A DNA stretch of 6,286 nucleotides, taken from NCBI GenBank assembly GCA_020832865.1, contig JAJHRJ010000029.1, positions 1 to 6,286 of the forward strand, written 5' to 3'. The translations under genes and the position numbers were made by a program. Under the pieces are notes generated by a model. It was not told the origin of the DNA. It saw nothing but the letters and a program-made list of their open reading frames with translations, and ran no database searches. This DNA comes from Desulfurococcaceae archaeon (GTDB taxonomy: Archaea; Thermoproteota; Thermoprotei_A; Sulfolobales; Desulfurococcaceae). Shown one piece after another: positions 1-5,952 of this stretch (position 1 is its first letter; every line of letters starts with the position of its first letter).

Positions 1-458
1 TTGCAATGGTTATAGTGTGGTGGCCTGGTTATGCTAGAATAATTCGAGGTAGCGTGCTCTCAGTTAGAGAAATGCCATTTATAGAGGCTGCAAAGCTCTC
101 AGGTCTCTCAACGTGGAAGATACTATTCAAACATATTTTACCAAATGTAATTTCACCAGTAATAGTTATGATGACGTTTGACTTAGCTACAGCAACACTA
201 TTTGCAGCTTCACTATCATTTCTCGGACTAGGTCCTCAAGAACCCGTACCTGAACTTGGCTTCATGATCTCTAAAGCCGGGTGGTTCTTCCCTGAGAGAA
301 GTTGGCATGTAGTCTTATTTCTCGGTATTGTTCTCTTAATTATAGCACTTGGCTGGAATCTCTTAGGTGATGCATTAAGGGATATTTTAGATCCTAGGAC
401 TAGGAGAGCTATAGAGTTTAGAGAGGGTAAAGAGCGTGGTGGAGCTAAGAGAAAATGA
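1..458 (+). CDS. dppC: Peptide ABC transporter permease, DppC/OppC type (3' part only)
   Basis: This is the C-terminal part of an inner-membrane permease of a binding-protein-dependent dipeptide/oligopeptide importer. The frame is open to the window edge (first whole codon at base 3), so the ATG at base 6 is internal and the true start lies upstream. Counting that Met as residue 1, the cytoplasmic EAA loop that docks on the ATPases is at 27-46 (E-A-A, Gly 33, Leu-Pro at 45-46). The family-typical SFLGLG segment is at 71-76, and a strongly hydrophobic helix spans about 101-120. The ending LLGDALRDILDPRTRR is characteristic of DppC. The DppD gene starts 23 nt before this stop, which suggests translational coupling. 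The family is secure. The transported substrate is not, because archaeal members of this family can also carry sugars or other solutes. Confidence 0.93.
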   Translation, partial: AMVIVWWPGYARIIRGSVLSVREMPFIEAAKLSGLSTWKILFKHILPNVISPVIVMMTFDLATATLFAASLSFLGLGPQEPVPELGFMISKAGWFFPERSWHVVLFLGIVLLIIALGWNLLGDALRDILDPRTRRAIEFREGKERGGAKRK

Positions 459-1434
459 AGTTCTACGAGTACAGGACTTAGAAGTCAAATTTTACACTTA
501 CGCTGGAGTAGTACACGCTGTTTCAGGGGTGTCATTTTACGTTAAGGAGGCAGAGACAATAGCCCTTGTCGGCGAGACTGGATGTGGAAAAACTGTGACT
601 ACAAGAGCTATAACAAGGCTCATAGAACCACCAGGTAAAATTGAGAGAGGTGTAGCATTATTTAGGAGAAGAAAAGGCAGAATAGTTGATCTCTTGAAAA
701 TCAGCGATGATGAGATTAGAAAAATTAGAGGTGATGAGATCGCATATGTATTTCAGGATCCCACCTCAGCTTTAGACCCATTATACACTATAGGCTCACA
801 TATACATGAGACTATAGCGGCACATAGAAGAATTAATTGGTGGAGTGCTAAAAAGCTCGGTATTAAACTATTAAAGGAAGTTCTTATACCAAGTCCTGAG
901 ATAAGAATTAAGAATTATCCACATGAAATGTCAGGTGGTATGAGGCAAAGATCTGTTATTGCTATAAGCCTATCTAATACGCCAAAGTTACTAATAGCTG
1001 ATGAGCCTACAACTAATCTAGATGTGACTATACAGGCACAAGTACTAGATCTATTTAAAGATCTACAAAAGAAGTATAAAATAAGCATGATACTAATTAC
1101 TCACAATTTAGGTATAGTAGCTGAGAACGCTGATAGGGTTTATATCATGTATGCTGGGAAAATAGTTGAAGACGGCTTAGTAGATCAGATATTCTATAAT
1201 CCACAACACCCCTACACTAAATTCTTACTGAGATCTGTTCCTAACCCGCTTAAAAAGATCGAGAAACTAGAGTCTATACCGGGTACAGTACCATCACTTA
1301 TAAATCCACCACCAGGTTGTCGTTTTGCACCTAGATGTCCATTTGCAATAGAGAAATGCAGTAATGAGGAACCCCCTAATGTTGAAGTCGAAAGAGATCA
1401 CTATGCTTCATGCTGGTTATTAGTGAAGAAATAG
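436..1434 (+). CDS. dppD: Peptide ABC transporter ATP-binding protein, DppD/OppD type
   Basis: This is one of two cytoplasmic ATPases that would power the DppBC permease. All nucleotide-binding elements are present: Walker A GETGCGKT (46-53), Q-loop Gln 107 in VFQDP, signature MSGGMRQR (165-172), Walker B LLIADEP with catalytic Glu 190, D-loop NLD (194-196) and switch His 223. After about residue 250 comes the oligopeptide-transporter C-terminal extension, with HPYTKFLL at 258-265 and cysteines 295, 301, 308 and 326 spaced C-x5-C-x6-C-x17-C. This pattern is associated with a [4Fe-4S] cluster in DppD/DppF proteins. The length of 332 residues is normal. The start is GTG at 436, preceded by GAGGG at 423-427; a second GTG at 439 would remove one residue. 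It overlaps the permease gene by 23 nt and is followed by DppF after 9 nt. Confidence 0.95.
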   Translation: MVELRENEVLRVQDLEVKFYTYAGVVHAVSGVSFYVKEAETIALVGETGCGKTVTTRAITRLIEPPGKIERGVALFRRRKGRIVDLLKISDDEIRKIRGDEIAYVFQDPTSALDPLYTIGSHIHETIAAHRRINWWSAKKLGIKLLKEVLIPSPEIRIKNYPHEMSGGMRQRSVIAISLSNTPKLLIADEPTTNLDVTIQAQVLDLFKDLQKKYKISMILITHNLGIVAENADRVYIMYAGKIVEDGLVDQIFYNPQHPYTKFLLRSVPNPLKKIEKLESIPGTVPSLINPPPGCRFAPRCPFAIEKCSNEEPPNVEVERDHYASCWLLVKK

Positions 1435-1443
1435 GGTCTCTGT

Positions 1444-2412
1444 ATGAGTGAAAACACTCTGCTTAAAGTTGTAAACTTAAAAAAGTATTTCAAAGTTAGA
1501 GGATCTCTTACAAAGAAAGTTAAAGCTGTAGATGGAGTCTCATTTAATGTACAAGTAGGTGAAACACTCGGAGTCGTCGGCGAGAGCGGGTGTGGTAAAA
1601 CAACACTAGGAAAAACTGTACTAAGGCTACTAGATCCAACATCAGGTAAAATAATCTTTGAAGGCAGAGATGTAACTAGAGCTAGGGGTTCTAAGTTAAG
1701 AAAATACTGGAGATATGCGCAAATGGTTTTTCAAGACCCACATACTAGTCTAAATCCGAGAATGACTGTTGCAAGCACATTACTAGAGCCTGTTAGACAG
1801 TATAAAATTAAAGTTGATGACGAAGAGTCTTTTCTAGCTAGTCAAATGGAGCTTGTAGGATTATCGAGAGAGCTTCTATATAGATATCCCCACGAGCTCT
1901 CAGGTGGACAAAAACAGAGAGTTGCTATATTAAGAGCTATTATAACTAGACCTAAATTTATAGTTCTAGATGAACCTACATCTTCACTCGACGTCTCTGT
2001 GCAAGCACAAATACTAGAGCTACTCAGGGATCTCCAGAGGAGATTCAATTTAACATATATGTTTATATCACATGACATATCAGTAGTTAAGTACATGAGC
2101 AATAGAATGGCAGTGATGTATCTAGGAAAAATAGTTGAGATAGGTCCTTCAGACACATTATTTGAGAAACCTGTACACCCTTACACGCAATTCCTACTCT
2201 CATCTGTTCCAATACCTGACCCACAAATTGCAAGAACTCGAAAGAAAATCATAATACCTGGTGAGCCGCCATCTCCAATAAATCCACCACCAGGCTGCAG
2301 ATTTCACCCGCGATGCCCTTATGCTACTGAGGAGTGTAAAAAACTAGAACCACCAGCAACGGAAATTGAGAGAGATCACTACGTGTACTGCTGGCTTCAC
2401 GTAAAGAAGTAG
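1444..2412 (+). CDS. dppF: Peptide ABC transporter ATP-binding protein, DppF/OppF type
   Basis: This is the second ATPase of the importer, expected to form a heterodimer with DppD under the DppBC channel. Walker A is GESGCGKT (46-53), the Q-loop Gln is 97 in VFQDP, the signature is the canonical LSGGQKQR (152-159), Walker B is FIVLDEP with Glu 177, the D-loop is SLD (181-183) and the switch His is 210. The C-terminal extension has HPYTQFLL (245-252) and cysteines 285, 291, 298 and 316 with the same C-x5-C-x6-C-x17-C spacing as the upstream ATPase. Length is 322 residues, as usual. The ATG start has an AGGG Shine-Dalgarno (1433-1436) overlapping the stop of the preceding gene. DppF rather than a second DppD is chosen from gene order and the fully canonical LSGGQ signature. 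The gene ends the importer operon, since the next gene is 65 nt away and unrelated in function. Confidence 0.95.
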   Translation: MSENTLLKVVNLKKYFKVRGSLTKKVKAVDGVSFNVQVGETLGVVGESGCGKTTLGKTVLRLLDPTSGKIIFEGRDVTRARGSKLRKYWRYAQMVFQDPHTSLNPRMTVASTLLEPVRQYKIKVDDEESFLASQMELVGLSRELLYRYPHELSGGQKQRVAILRAIITRPKFIVLDEPTSSLDVSVQAQILELLRDLQRRFNLTYMFISHDISVVKYMSNRMAVMYLGKIVEIGPSDTLFEKPVHPYTQFLLSSVPIPDPQIARTRKKIIIPGEPPSPINPPPGCRFHPRCPYATEECKKLEPPATEIERDHYVYCWLHVKK

Positions 2413-2460
2413 CTTTCTATTTCTATCTTAATAATCAGTAAAAATAGAGGAGACTTTTTA
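2413..2460 (+). terminator. Pyrimidine and T-rich stretch after the peptide-transporter operon
   Basis: A pyrimidine-rich tract (2413-2429) follows the DppF stop directly. A T5 run (2455-2459) then closes an AT-only inverted repeat, TAAAAA (2439-2444) against TTTTTA (2455-2460). Archaeal termination usually needs only T-rich non-template sequence, so transcription could end here, but no strong GC hairpin is present. The same 65-nt gap must also hold any promoter for the next gene. CTTAATAATC at 2428-2437 is a weak TATA-like candidate for that. Both calls are tentative. Confidence 0.3.
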
Positions 2461-2477
2461 TTGAAAAGGACCTCTTA

Positions 2478-3755
2478 GTGTTTAAGTGTACTCAGTGCGG
2501 AGAAGTATATACTGAGCCGAGAATACTGTGTCCTCTCTGTAAAGGGTTTGTGAGAGCTCAGTTTAGTAGAGATAAAAGAGAGTGTGTTAAAGCGGGTATT
2601 TGGAAATACTGCTCAGATCTACCACCACTAAGTAAGATCATATCACTAGGCGAGGGGAGTACACCCCTTATTGAGTCTACTAGGATTGCACGAGAACTAT
2701 CCGTTTACTTTAAAGATGAGGGGAGAAATCCCACGGGCAGTGTGAGAGATCGAGCCGCCAGCGTTATTGTTAGTCATGCTGTCTCTACTAGAGCGAGAAA
2801 AGTTATTGTAGTAAGTGATGGTAATATGGCTATTAGTATTACAGCTTACGCTTCAAGAGCTGGTTTAAAGACAACAGTATATGCACCTACATGGATTGAT
2901 TGGGAGAAAGCGCTACTAGTAAGAGCTTATGGAGGTAAGCTTATAGTTGAAGATAAGAGTATTGATGTCCTCGTGAGAGATGTTGAAAAGAGAGCTAGAG
3001 GCGAAAACGCTTATAATGCTACTAGTACCTGGAATACTCTGAGTATTGAGGGGTTAAAGACAATAGCATATGAAATAGTTGAGCAACTAGGTAAAGCCCC
3101 AAAGGCTATCTATGTGCCTCTTGGAAGTGGCTTAACGTACTTGGCATTACATGTTGGTTTCAGTGAACTAGTTGAGCAGGGGTTAATTCCTAGTATACCA
3201 CTACTAGTTGGTGTTGAACACTGTGGAAACCCCAAGTACGCTGAGTACTTCGGGCTTAGTAGTAAGTGTAGAGAAGAGACGTATCCTGGTTTAAGGTACG
3301 CATCGCCTATAATCTACGACTTCGTAGTTAACGCTATAAGTAAGAGTGGCCAAGTACTCGTGGTTACCTCTAAGGAGACCATTAAAGCTGCTAAGACATT
3401 AGCACTAAGCGAGGGCTTATTCACAGAGATCTCTTCAGCTGTATCACTAGCGGGCTTTCTACGCGCTCCACTAGATGAGGCCGTTGTACTGCTATTTGGA
3501 CATGGGCTTAAATCCGCCTCAAGCTACACGAGGCCCCAGCGTAAGAGGTTTACTGAGCCATATGTAGGAGTCACAAAGAGACTAATACTCGATGTTTTAA
3601 GGTCAAAGCCTGGTATCACGGGCTACGAGGTCTGGAGGTCACTGGGTCTCAATATCACACCTCAAGCAGTATACCAGCACTTAAAAGACCTCGTAGAGAT
3701 GGGCTATGCGAGAGTCATTGTTAAAAACGGTATAAAGAGGTACTACGCGAGATAG
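2478..3755 (+). CDS. Threonine-synthase-like pseudoenzyme with C-terminal winged helix; candidate regulator
   Basis: Three parts are visible in 425 residues. Residues 1-25 form a zinc ribbon with Cys 4, 7, 18 and 21, as at the N-terminus of many archaeal threonine synthases. Residues about 50-350 match the fold-type II PLP threonine synthase family: EGSTPLIES (59-67), FKDEGRNPTGS (78-88), SDGNMAIS (113-120), VPLGSGLT (213-220), TEISSAVSLAG (316-326) and GHGLKS (341-346). Residues about 362-425 form a winged helix, with recognition helix near TPQAVYQHLKDL (394-405) and a wing ending GIKRYYAR. The PLP Schiff-base lysine expected in S[FV]KDR is Arg 90 (codon AGA), so threonine synthesis is unlikely. 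The start is GTG at 2478 with AAGGA at 2466-2470; an in-frame TAG at 2445 and no earlier ATG, GTG or TTG support it. Most likely this is a ligand-sensing DNA-binding protein, possibly controlling the ECF genes downstream. Domain calls are firm; the regulatory role and ligand are inferred. Confidence 0.85.
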   Translation: MFKCTQCGEVYTEPRILCPLCKGFVRAQFSRDKRECVKAGIWKYCSDLPPLSKIISLGEGSTPLIESTRIARELSVYFKDEGRNPTGSVRDRAASVIVSHAVSTRARKVIVVSDGNMAISITAYASRAGLKTTVYAPTWIDWEKALLVRAYGGKLIVEDKSIDVLVRDVEKRARGENAYNATSTWNTLSIEGLKTIAYEIVEQLGKAPKAIYVPLGSGLTYLALHVGFSELVEQGLIPSIPLLVGVEHCGNPKYAEYFGLSSKCREETYPGLRYASPIIYDFVVNAISKSGQVLVVTSKETIKAAKTLALSEGLFTEISSAVSLAGFLRAPLDEAVVLLFGHGLKSASSYTRPQRKRFTEPYVGVTKRLILDVLRSKPGITGYEVWRSLGLNITPQAVYQHLKDLVEMGYARVIVKNGIKRYYAR

Positions 3756-3779
3756 TAAATCACGACACTGAAAGTTTTA

Positions 3780-3799
3780 CTTAAAGTGCAAACTTTAAG
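3780..3799. promoter_or_regulatory. Perfect 8+4+8 inverted repeat, candidate operator
   Basis: CTTAAAGT (3780-3787), spacer GCAA (3788-3791) and ACTTTAAG (3792-3799) form a perfect inverted repeat. It sits in the 80-nt gap between the winged-helix gene and the ECF S gene, 36 nt before the S start. The dyad symmetry and its overlap with a TATA-like element fit a binding site for a dimeric repressor, and the neighbouring protein is the obvious candidate. If transcribed it could also fold as a hairpin with a GCAA (GNRA) loop. No T-run follows directly, so a bacterial-style terminator is unlikely. A second, looser pair, TTTACTT (3776-3782) and AAGTAAA (3810-3816), surrounds it. Confidence 0.5.
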
Positions 3800-3800
3800 A
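3788..3800 (+). promoter_or_regulatory. Candidate BRE/TATA promoter of the ECF S gene
   Basis: GCAAA followed by CTTTAAGA resembles a crenarchaeal BRE plus TATA box. Transcription would be expected to start roughly 25 nt past the box centre, near 3820-3824. That is just upstream of the GGTGAT ribosome-binding site and so consistent in spacing. It overlaps the right arm of the inverted repeat. This is inferred from sequence resemblance and distance only. Confidence 0.35.
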
Positions 3801-3824
3801 ATTTCAACAAAGTAAAGTGTAACT

Positions 3825-3830
3825 GGTGAT
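3825..3830 (+). promoter_or_regulatory. Shine-Dalgarno site GGTGAT fixing the TTG start of the S gene
   Basis: GGTGAT is fully complementary to the archaeal 16S rRNA 3' end (AUCACC). It sits 5 nt before TTG at 3836. An in-frame TGA at 3827-3829 lies inside it, so no longer in-frame start is possible. Together these decide the start. Confidence 0.75.
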
Positions 3831-3835
3831 TAAAG

Positions 3836-4573
3836 TTGACTAATAAGAGGGAATTTAGCGTAGTAGAGGCCGTTATATTCACTGTTTTAGTCTACGCGGC
3901 GACTATTGTAATTCAAGTCTACCAGCCGGCAACAGGAGGCTACTTCAATATTGGTGAGTCAATGATATATTTAGCAGCATTATTCTCAACTCCGCTAATT
4001 GCGGGAGTAGCTGGTGGGGTTGGAGCAGCCTTAGCAGATCTCTCAACAGGGTACGCTATATTCGCCCCTGGGACACTGGTCATTAAGTTTATTGAAGGCT
4101 ACGTAGCGGGACTCGCTGTTAGAGTGCTACGAGGTAGACACGGCTCTATTTACGCTGCTATTACAGCCGTTGTCTATACTACCCTATTTATCCTCATATC
4201 AGTCGTCCTCTGGGCTGGAGGTATATATGTGGGACCTGAAAAGTGGCTACACATGTCTTTTAGTCCACTATACGTTGAAGTATCAGTTGCAGTGTGGATT
4301 GCTATTGGAATAGTCCTTGGTGCATTAGTAGCATTTATTTTACTAAGAAGACACGTGACAACGGGTGAGGTCGCCGCTTTAGCTATAGCTGGGTCACTCA
4401 TGGTTCTGGGATATTTCCTCTACGAATACTTCTACAGTAACCCAGCAACTGGCCGAGAGCCAGTAGCAGCTATACTCGAGGTTCCAGTAAACATCGGCCA
4501 AGTAGTAGTAGGTTTATCGGTATCAATACCTCTTACTGCGTGGCTACGTAGAGCAGGGTACATTAAATACTAG
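3836..4573 (+). CDS. ECF transporter S (substrate-binding) component, HmpT-like/PF07155 type
   Basis: This is the membrane subunit that captures the vitamin or precursor in an energy-coupling factor importer. Typical family features are TGGYFNIGESMIYLAALF (33-50), the small-residue helix AGVAGGVGAALADLSTGYAI (56-75), the APGTLVIKFIEGYVAGLAV helix (77-95) and, near the end, LEVPVNIGQVVVGLSVSIPL (214-233). Start is TTG at 3836. At 245 residues it exceeds the roughly 170-200 usual for S components. The excess falls at about 104-172, where two extra hydrophobic segments (about 105-128 and 147-171) separate the family's N- and C-terminal parts, giving about eight segments instead of six. The fused ATPase and T component follow at once, so this is a dedicated ECF unit. 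The substrate cannot be read from the sequence; HMP/thiamine or B6-type compounds are possible from the family. It lies next to the winged-helix pseudoenzyme gene. Confidence 0.85.
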   Translation: MTNKREFSVVEAVIFTVLVYAATIVIQVYQPATGGYFNIGESMIYLAALFSTPLIAGVAGGVGAALADLSTGYAIFAPGTLVIKFIEGYVAGLAVRVLRGRHGSIYAAITAVVYTTLFILISVVLWAGGIYVGPEKWLHMSFSPLYVEVSVAVWIAIGIVLGALVAFILLRRHVTTGEVAALAIAGSLMVLGYFLYEYFYSNPATGREPVAAILEVPVNIGQVVVGLSVSIPLTAWLRRAGYIKY

Positions 4574-4608
4574 AGTCTAGTGAGAGATGAGAACACCTTC
4601 TTTAAGCT

Positions 4609-4629
4609 CTTTTTTCTAATAATTTTTTC
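4609..4629 (+). terminator. Double T-tract between S and ATPase genes, possible partial terminator
   Basis: Two T6 runs (4610-4615 and 4623-4628) lie in the 71-nt gap after the S gene. T-tracts like this commonly stop archaeal transcription and could lower expression of the ATPase and T genes relative to the S component. The AT-rich stretch between them (TCTAATAATT) could alternatively be part of a promoter for the ATPase gene. CTTTAAG at 4600-4606, matching the core of the TATA-like element before the S gene, is another candidate. Confidence 0.35.
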
Positions 4630-4633
4630 AATT

Positions 4634-4637
4634 GGTG
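4634..4637 (+). promoter_or_regulatory. Shine-Dalgarno site GGTG supporting the TTG start of the double ATPase
   Basis: GGTG lies 7 nt before TTG at 4645. The frame is closed upstream by TAA at 4603-4605 and holds no other start codon in between, so the TTG is well supported. Confidence 0.6.
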
Positions 4638-4644
4638 CTTATCA

Positions 4645-5943
4645 TTGAATTTAATTAGTGCAAGCATAGCAGAGTGTGGCTATAGAGGTGGCTTTATTCT
4701 CAGAGACGTGTATTTTAGTCTCAGAGAAGGTGAGTTCTTACTAGTCACTGGTAGATCTGGTAGTGGAAAGACAACTCTTATCAGGGCTATTACTGGAACA
4801 TTGAGAAGTGCAGAGGGGTTCTTGAAGGGAGAAACATACCTATGCGGTCATAGAGTGCTAGACGCGAGTCCAGAGGACATCTACAGCTGCGTAGTCTACA
4901 TTCCACAGGAGCCGTGGTACGCAATCATTGGTTACACTGTTCACGCCGAGATATGCCACTCACTTGCACTTGAGGGCCGCTCGTGTACTAAGGCGGATTT
5001 CTCTGTAACAGGCTTACAACACATGGTTAACAGGCTAACTTACACTCTGAGTGCTGGAGAGACTCAGAGAGTCCTCTGGGCTGAGCTCATGTTGAGAGGT
5101 GCTAGAGTACTAGTACTAGATGAGCCACTAGTCTATCTCGATGAAAGCGGTAGAGGCCTTGTTAGAGGTGTTGTAGAGAGAGCTCTCGGTGAGGGTGTAG
5201 CTGTTCTCCTAGTAGATCACAACCCATTTTTCTGGGAGAAGCTCGAGCCAAGAGTAATGATTCTAGGTAATGGCAGAGTAGTGTATAGTGGTAAGTGGTT
5301 ACATGAAGTAGTTGAACAGCACTGTAGTAGGTCAATAGATGCTAAGAGATCACTTAGAGCTAGTAGAGGTGTATACGCGGAACTAAGAAACGTGTGGTAT
5401 AGGTATCCTGGTGGCGACTACGTGTTAGTGAATTTAAACATGACTATTCATAGAGGAGTAATCACAGCTCTCGTCGGGCCTAATGGCTCTGGTAAAACAA
5501 CTCTACTTAAAGTAGCATCAGGTGTATTAAAGCCTAGTAGAGGATCCATTGTGAGAAGTGAGCCTGCAGTGTACGTCCCCGAGAATCCTCTACTATACTT
5601 CACTATGCCTACACCCAGAGAGGAGCTACTACTAGCTGCTAGAGGAGACGAGTCCAGAGTACTAGATATAACAGGGTATTTTAACATTAAGCACACTCTA
5701 GATCAGCCGATAGCGAGACTAAGTAGTGGTGAGAGAAGAAGAGTAGCTTTAGCCTCAGCGTATCTTCACGGATTCAGCGGATACTTCATCGACGAGCCTA
5801 CTGGAGGATTAGACTATGAGTCAGCTGTACTAATCCTCAATCTACTAGAAGACATCGCTGAGGAGGGCAGAGCAGTCGTTATAGCTACACACGATGAAAG
5901 AGCTATTAAGAGATCTGATCTACGCGTAGAGATTAAGAGATAG
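4645..5943 (+). CDS. ECF transporter ATPase, two nucleotide-binding domains fused in one chain
   Basis: This is the motor of the energy-coupling factor importer, equivalent to EcfA1 plus EcfA2 in one 432-residue chain. Domain 1 (about 1-225) has Walker A GRSGSGKT (36-43), Q-loop Gln 88 in YIPQEP, signature LSAGETQR (135-142), Walker B VLVLDEP with Glu 160 and switch His 192. Domain 2 (about 243-432) has Walker A GPNGSGKT (278-285), signature LSSGERRR (359-366), Walker B with Asp 383 and Glu 384, D-loop GLD and switch His 416. Its Q-loop position reads VPENP, with Glu 313 where Gln is usual, so the two halves are not equivalent. It starts at TTG 4645. The T component follows within 9 nt and the S gene precedes it by 71 nt, so the three should form one complex. 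The fused-ATPase design is known in other ECF systems such as YkoD. Confidence 0.93.
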   Translation: MNLISASIAECGYRGGFILRDVYFSLREGEFLLVTGRSGSGKTTLIRAITGTLRSAEGFLKGETYLCGHRVLDASPEDIYSCVVYIPQEPWYAIIGYTVHAEICHSLALEGRSCTKADFSVTGLQHMVNRLTYTLSAGETQRVLWAELMLRGARVLVLDEPLVYLDESGRGLVRGVVERALGEGVAVLLVDHNPFFWEKLEPRVMILGNGRVVYSGKWLHEVVEQHCSRSIDAKRSLRASRGVYAELRNVWYRYPGGDYVLVNLNMTIHRGVITALVGPNGSGKTTLLKVASGVLKPSRGSIVRSEPAVYVPENPLLYFTMPTPREELLLAARGDESRVLDITGYFNIKHTLDQPIARLSSGERRRVALASAYLHGFSGYFIDEPTGGLDYESAVLILNLLEDIAEEGRAVVIATHDERAIKRSDLRVEIKR

Positions 5944-5946
5944 GTG
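5942..5946 (+). promoter_or_regulatory. Shine-Dalgarno site AGGTG choosing the T-component start
   Basis: AGGTG overlaps the stop codon of the double ATPase and sits 6 nt before GTG at 5953. The other in-frame GTG (5944) is inside this site and has no GGTG-like motif upstream. The 5953 start is therefore preferred, with coupled translation from the ATPase gene likely. Confidence 0.5.
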
Positions 5947-5952
5947 TTTACT

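Noticed and set aside
6..8. ATG at base 6 as the start of the permease
   Set aside because: The frame is open to the window edge and the preceding helices of the permease are missing, so this Met is internal.
1842..2156. Open frame of 104 codons on the minus strand inside dppF
   Set aside because: It lies wholly opposite a well-supported ATPase gene, has no recognisable domain, and its Ser/Ile-rich composition is what the antisense of such a gene gives.
1302..2300. Near-identical stretch encoding INPPPGCRF in both ATPases, considered as a direct repeat
   Set aside because: It reflects the shared conserved C-terminal motif of paralogous genes, not a mobile or recombination repeat.
3756..3835. 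Riboswitch (for example TPP) upstream of the vitamin-type S gene
   Set aside because: The 80-nt gap is AT-rich, too short, and lacks the TPP core such as CTGAGA. The palindrome explains the visible structure better.
4174..4401. Open frame of 75 codons on the minus strand inside the S component
   Set aside because: It is antisense to a hydrophobic membrane gene with no ribosome site or family resemblance.
5944..5946. GTG at 5944 as the start of the T component
   Set aside because: It lies within the AGGTG site that serves GTG 5953 and has no Shine-Dalgarno of its own. It is kept only as an alternative, with a three-residue difference.
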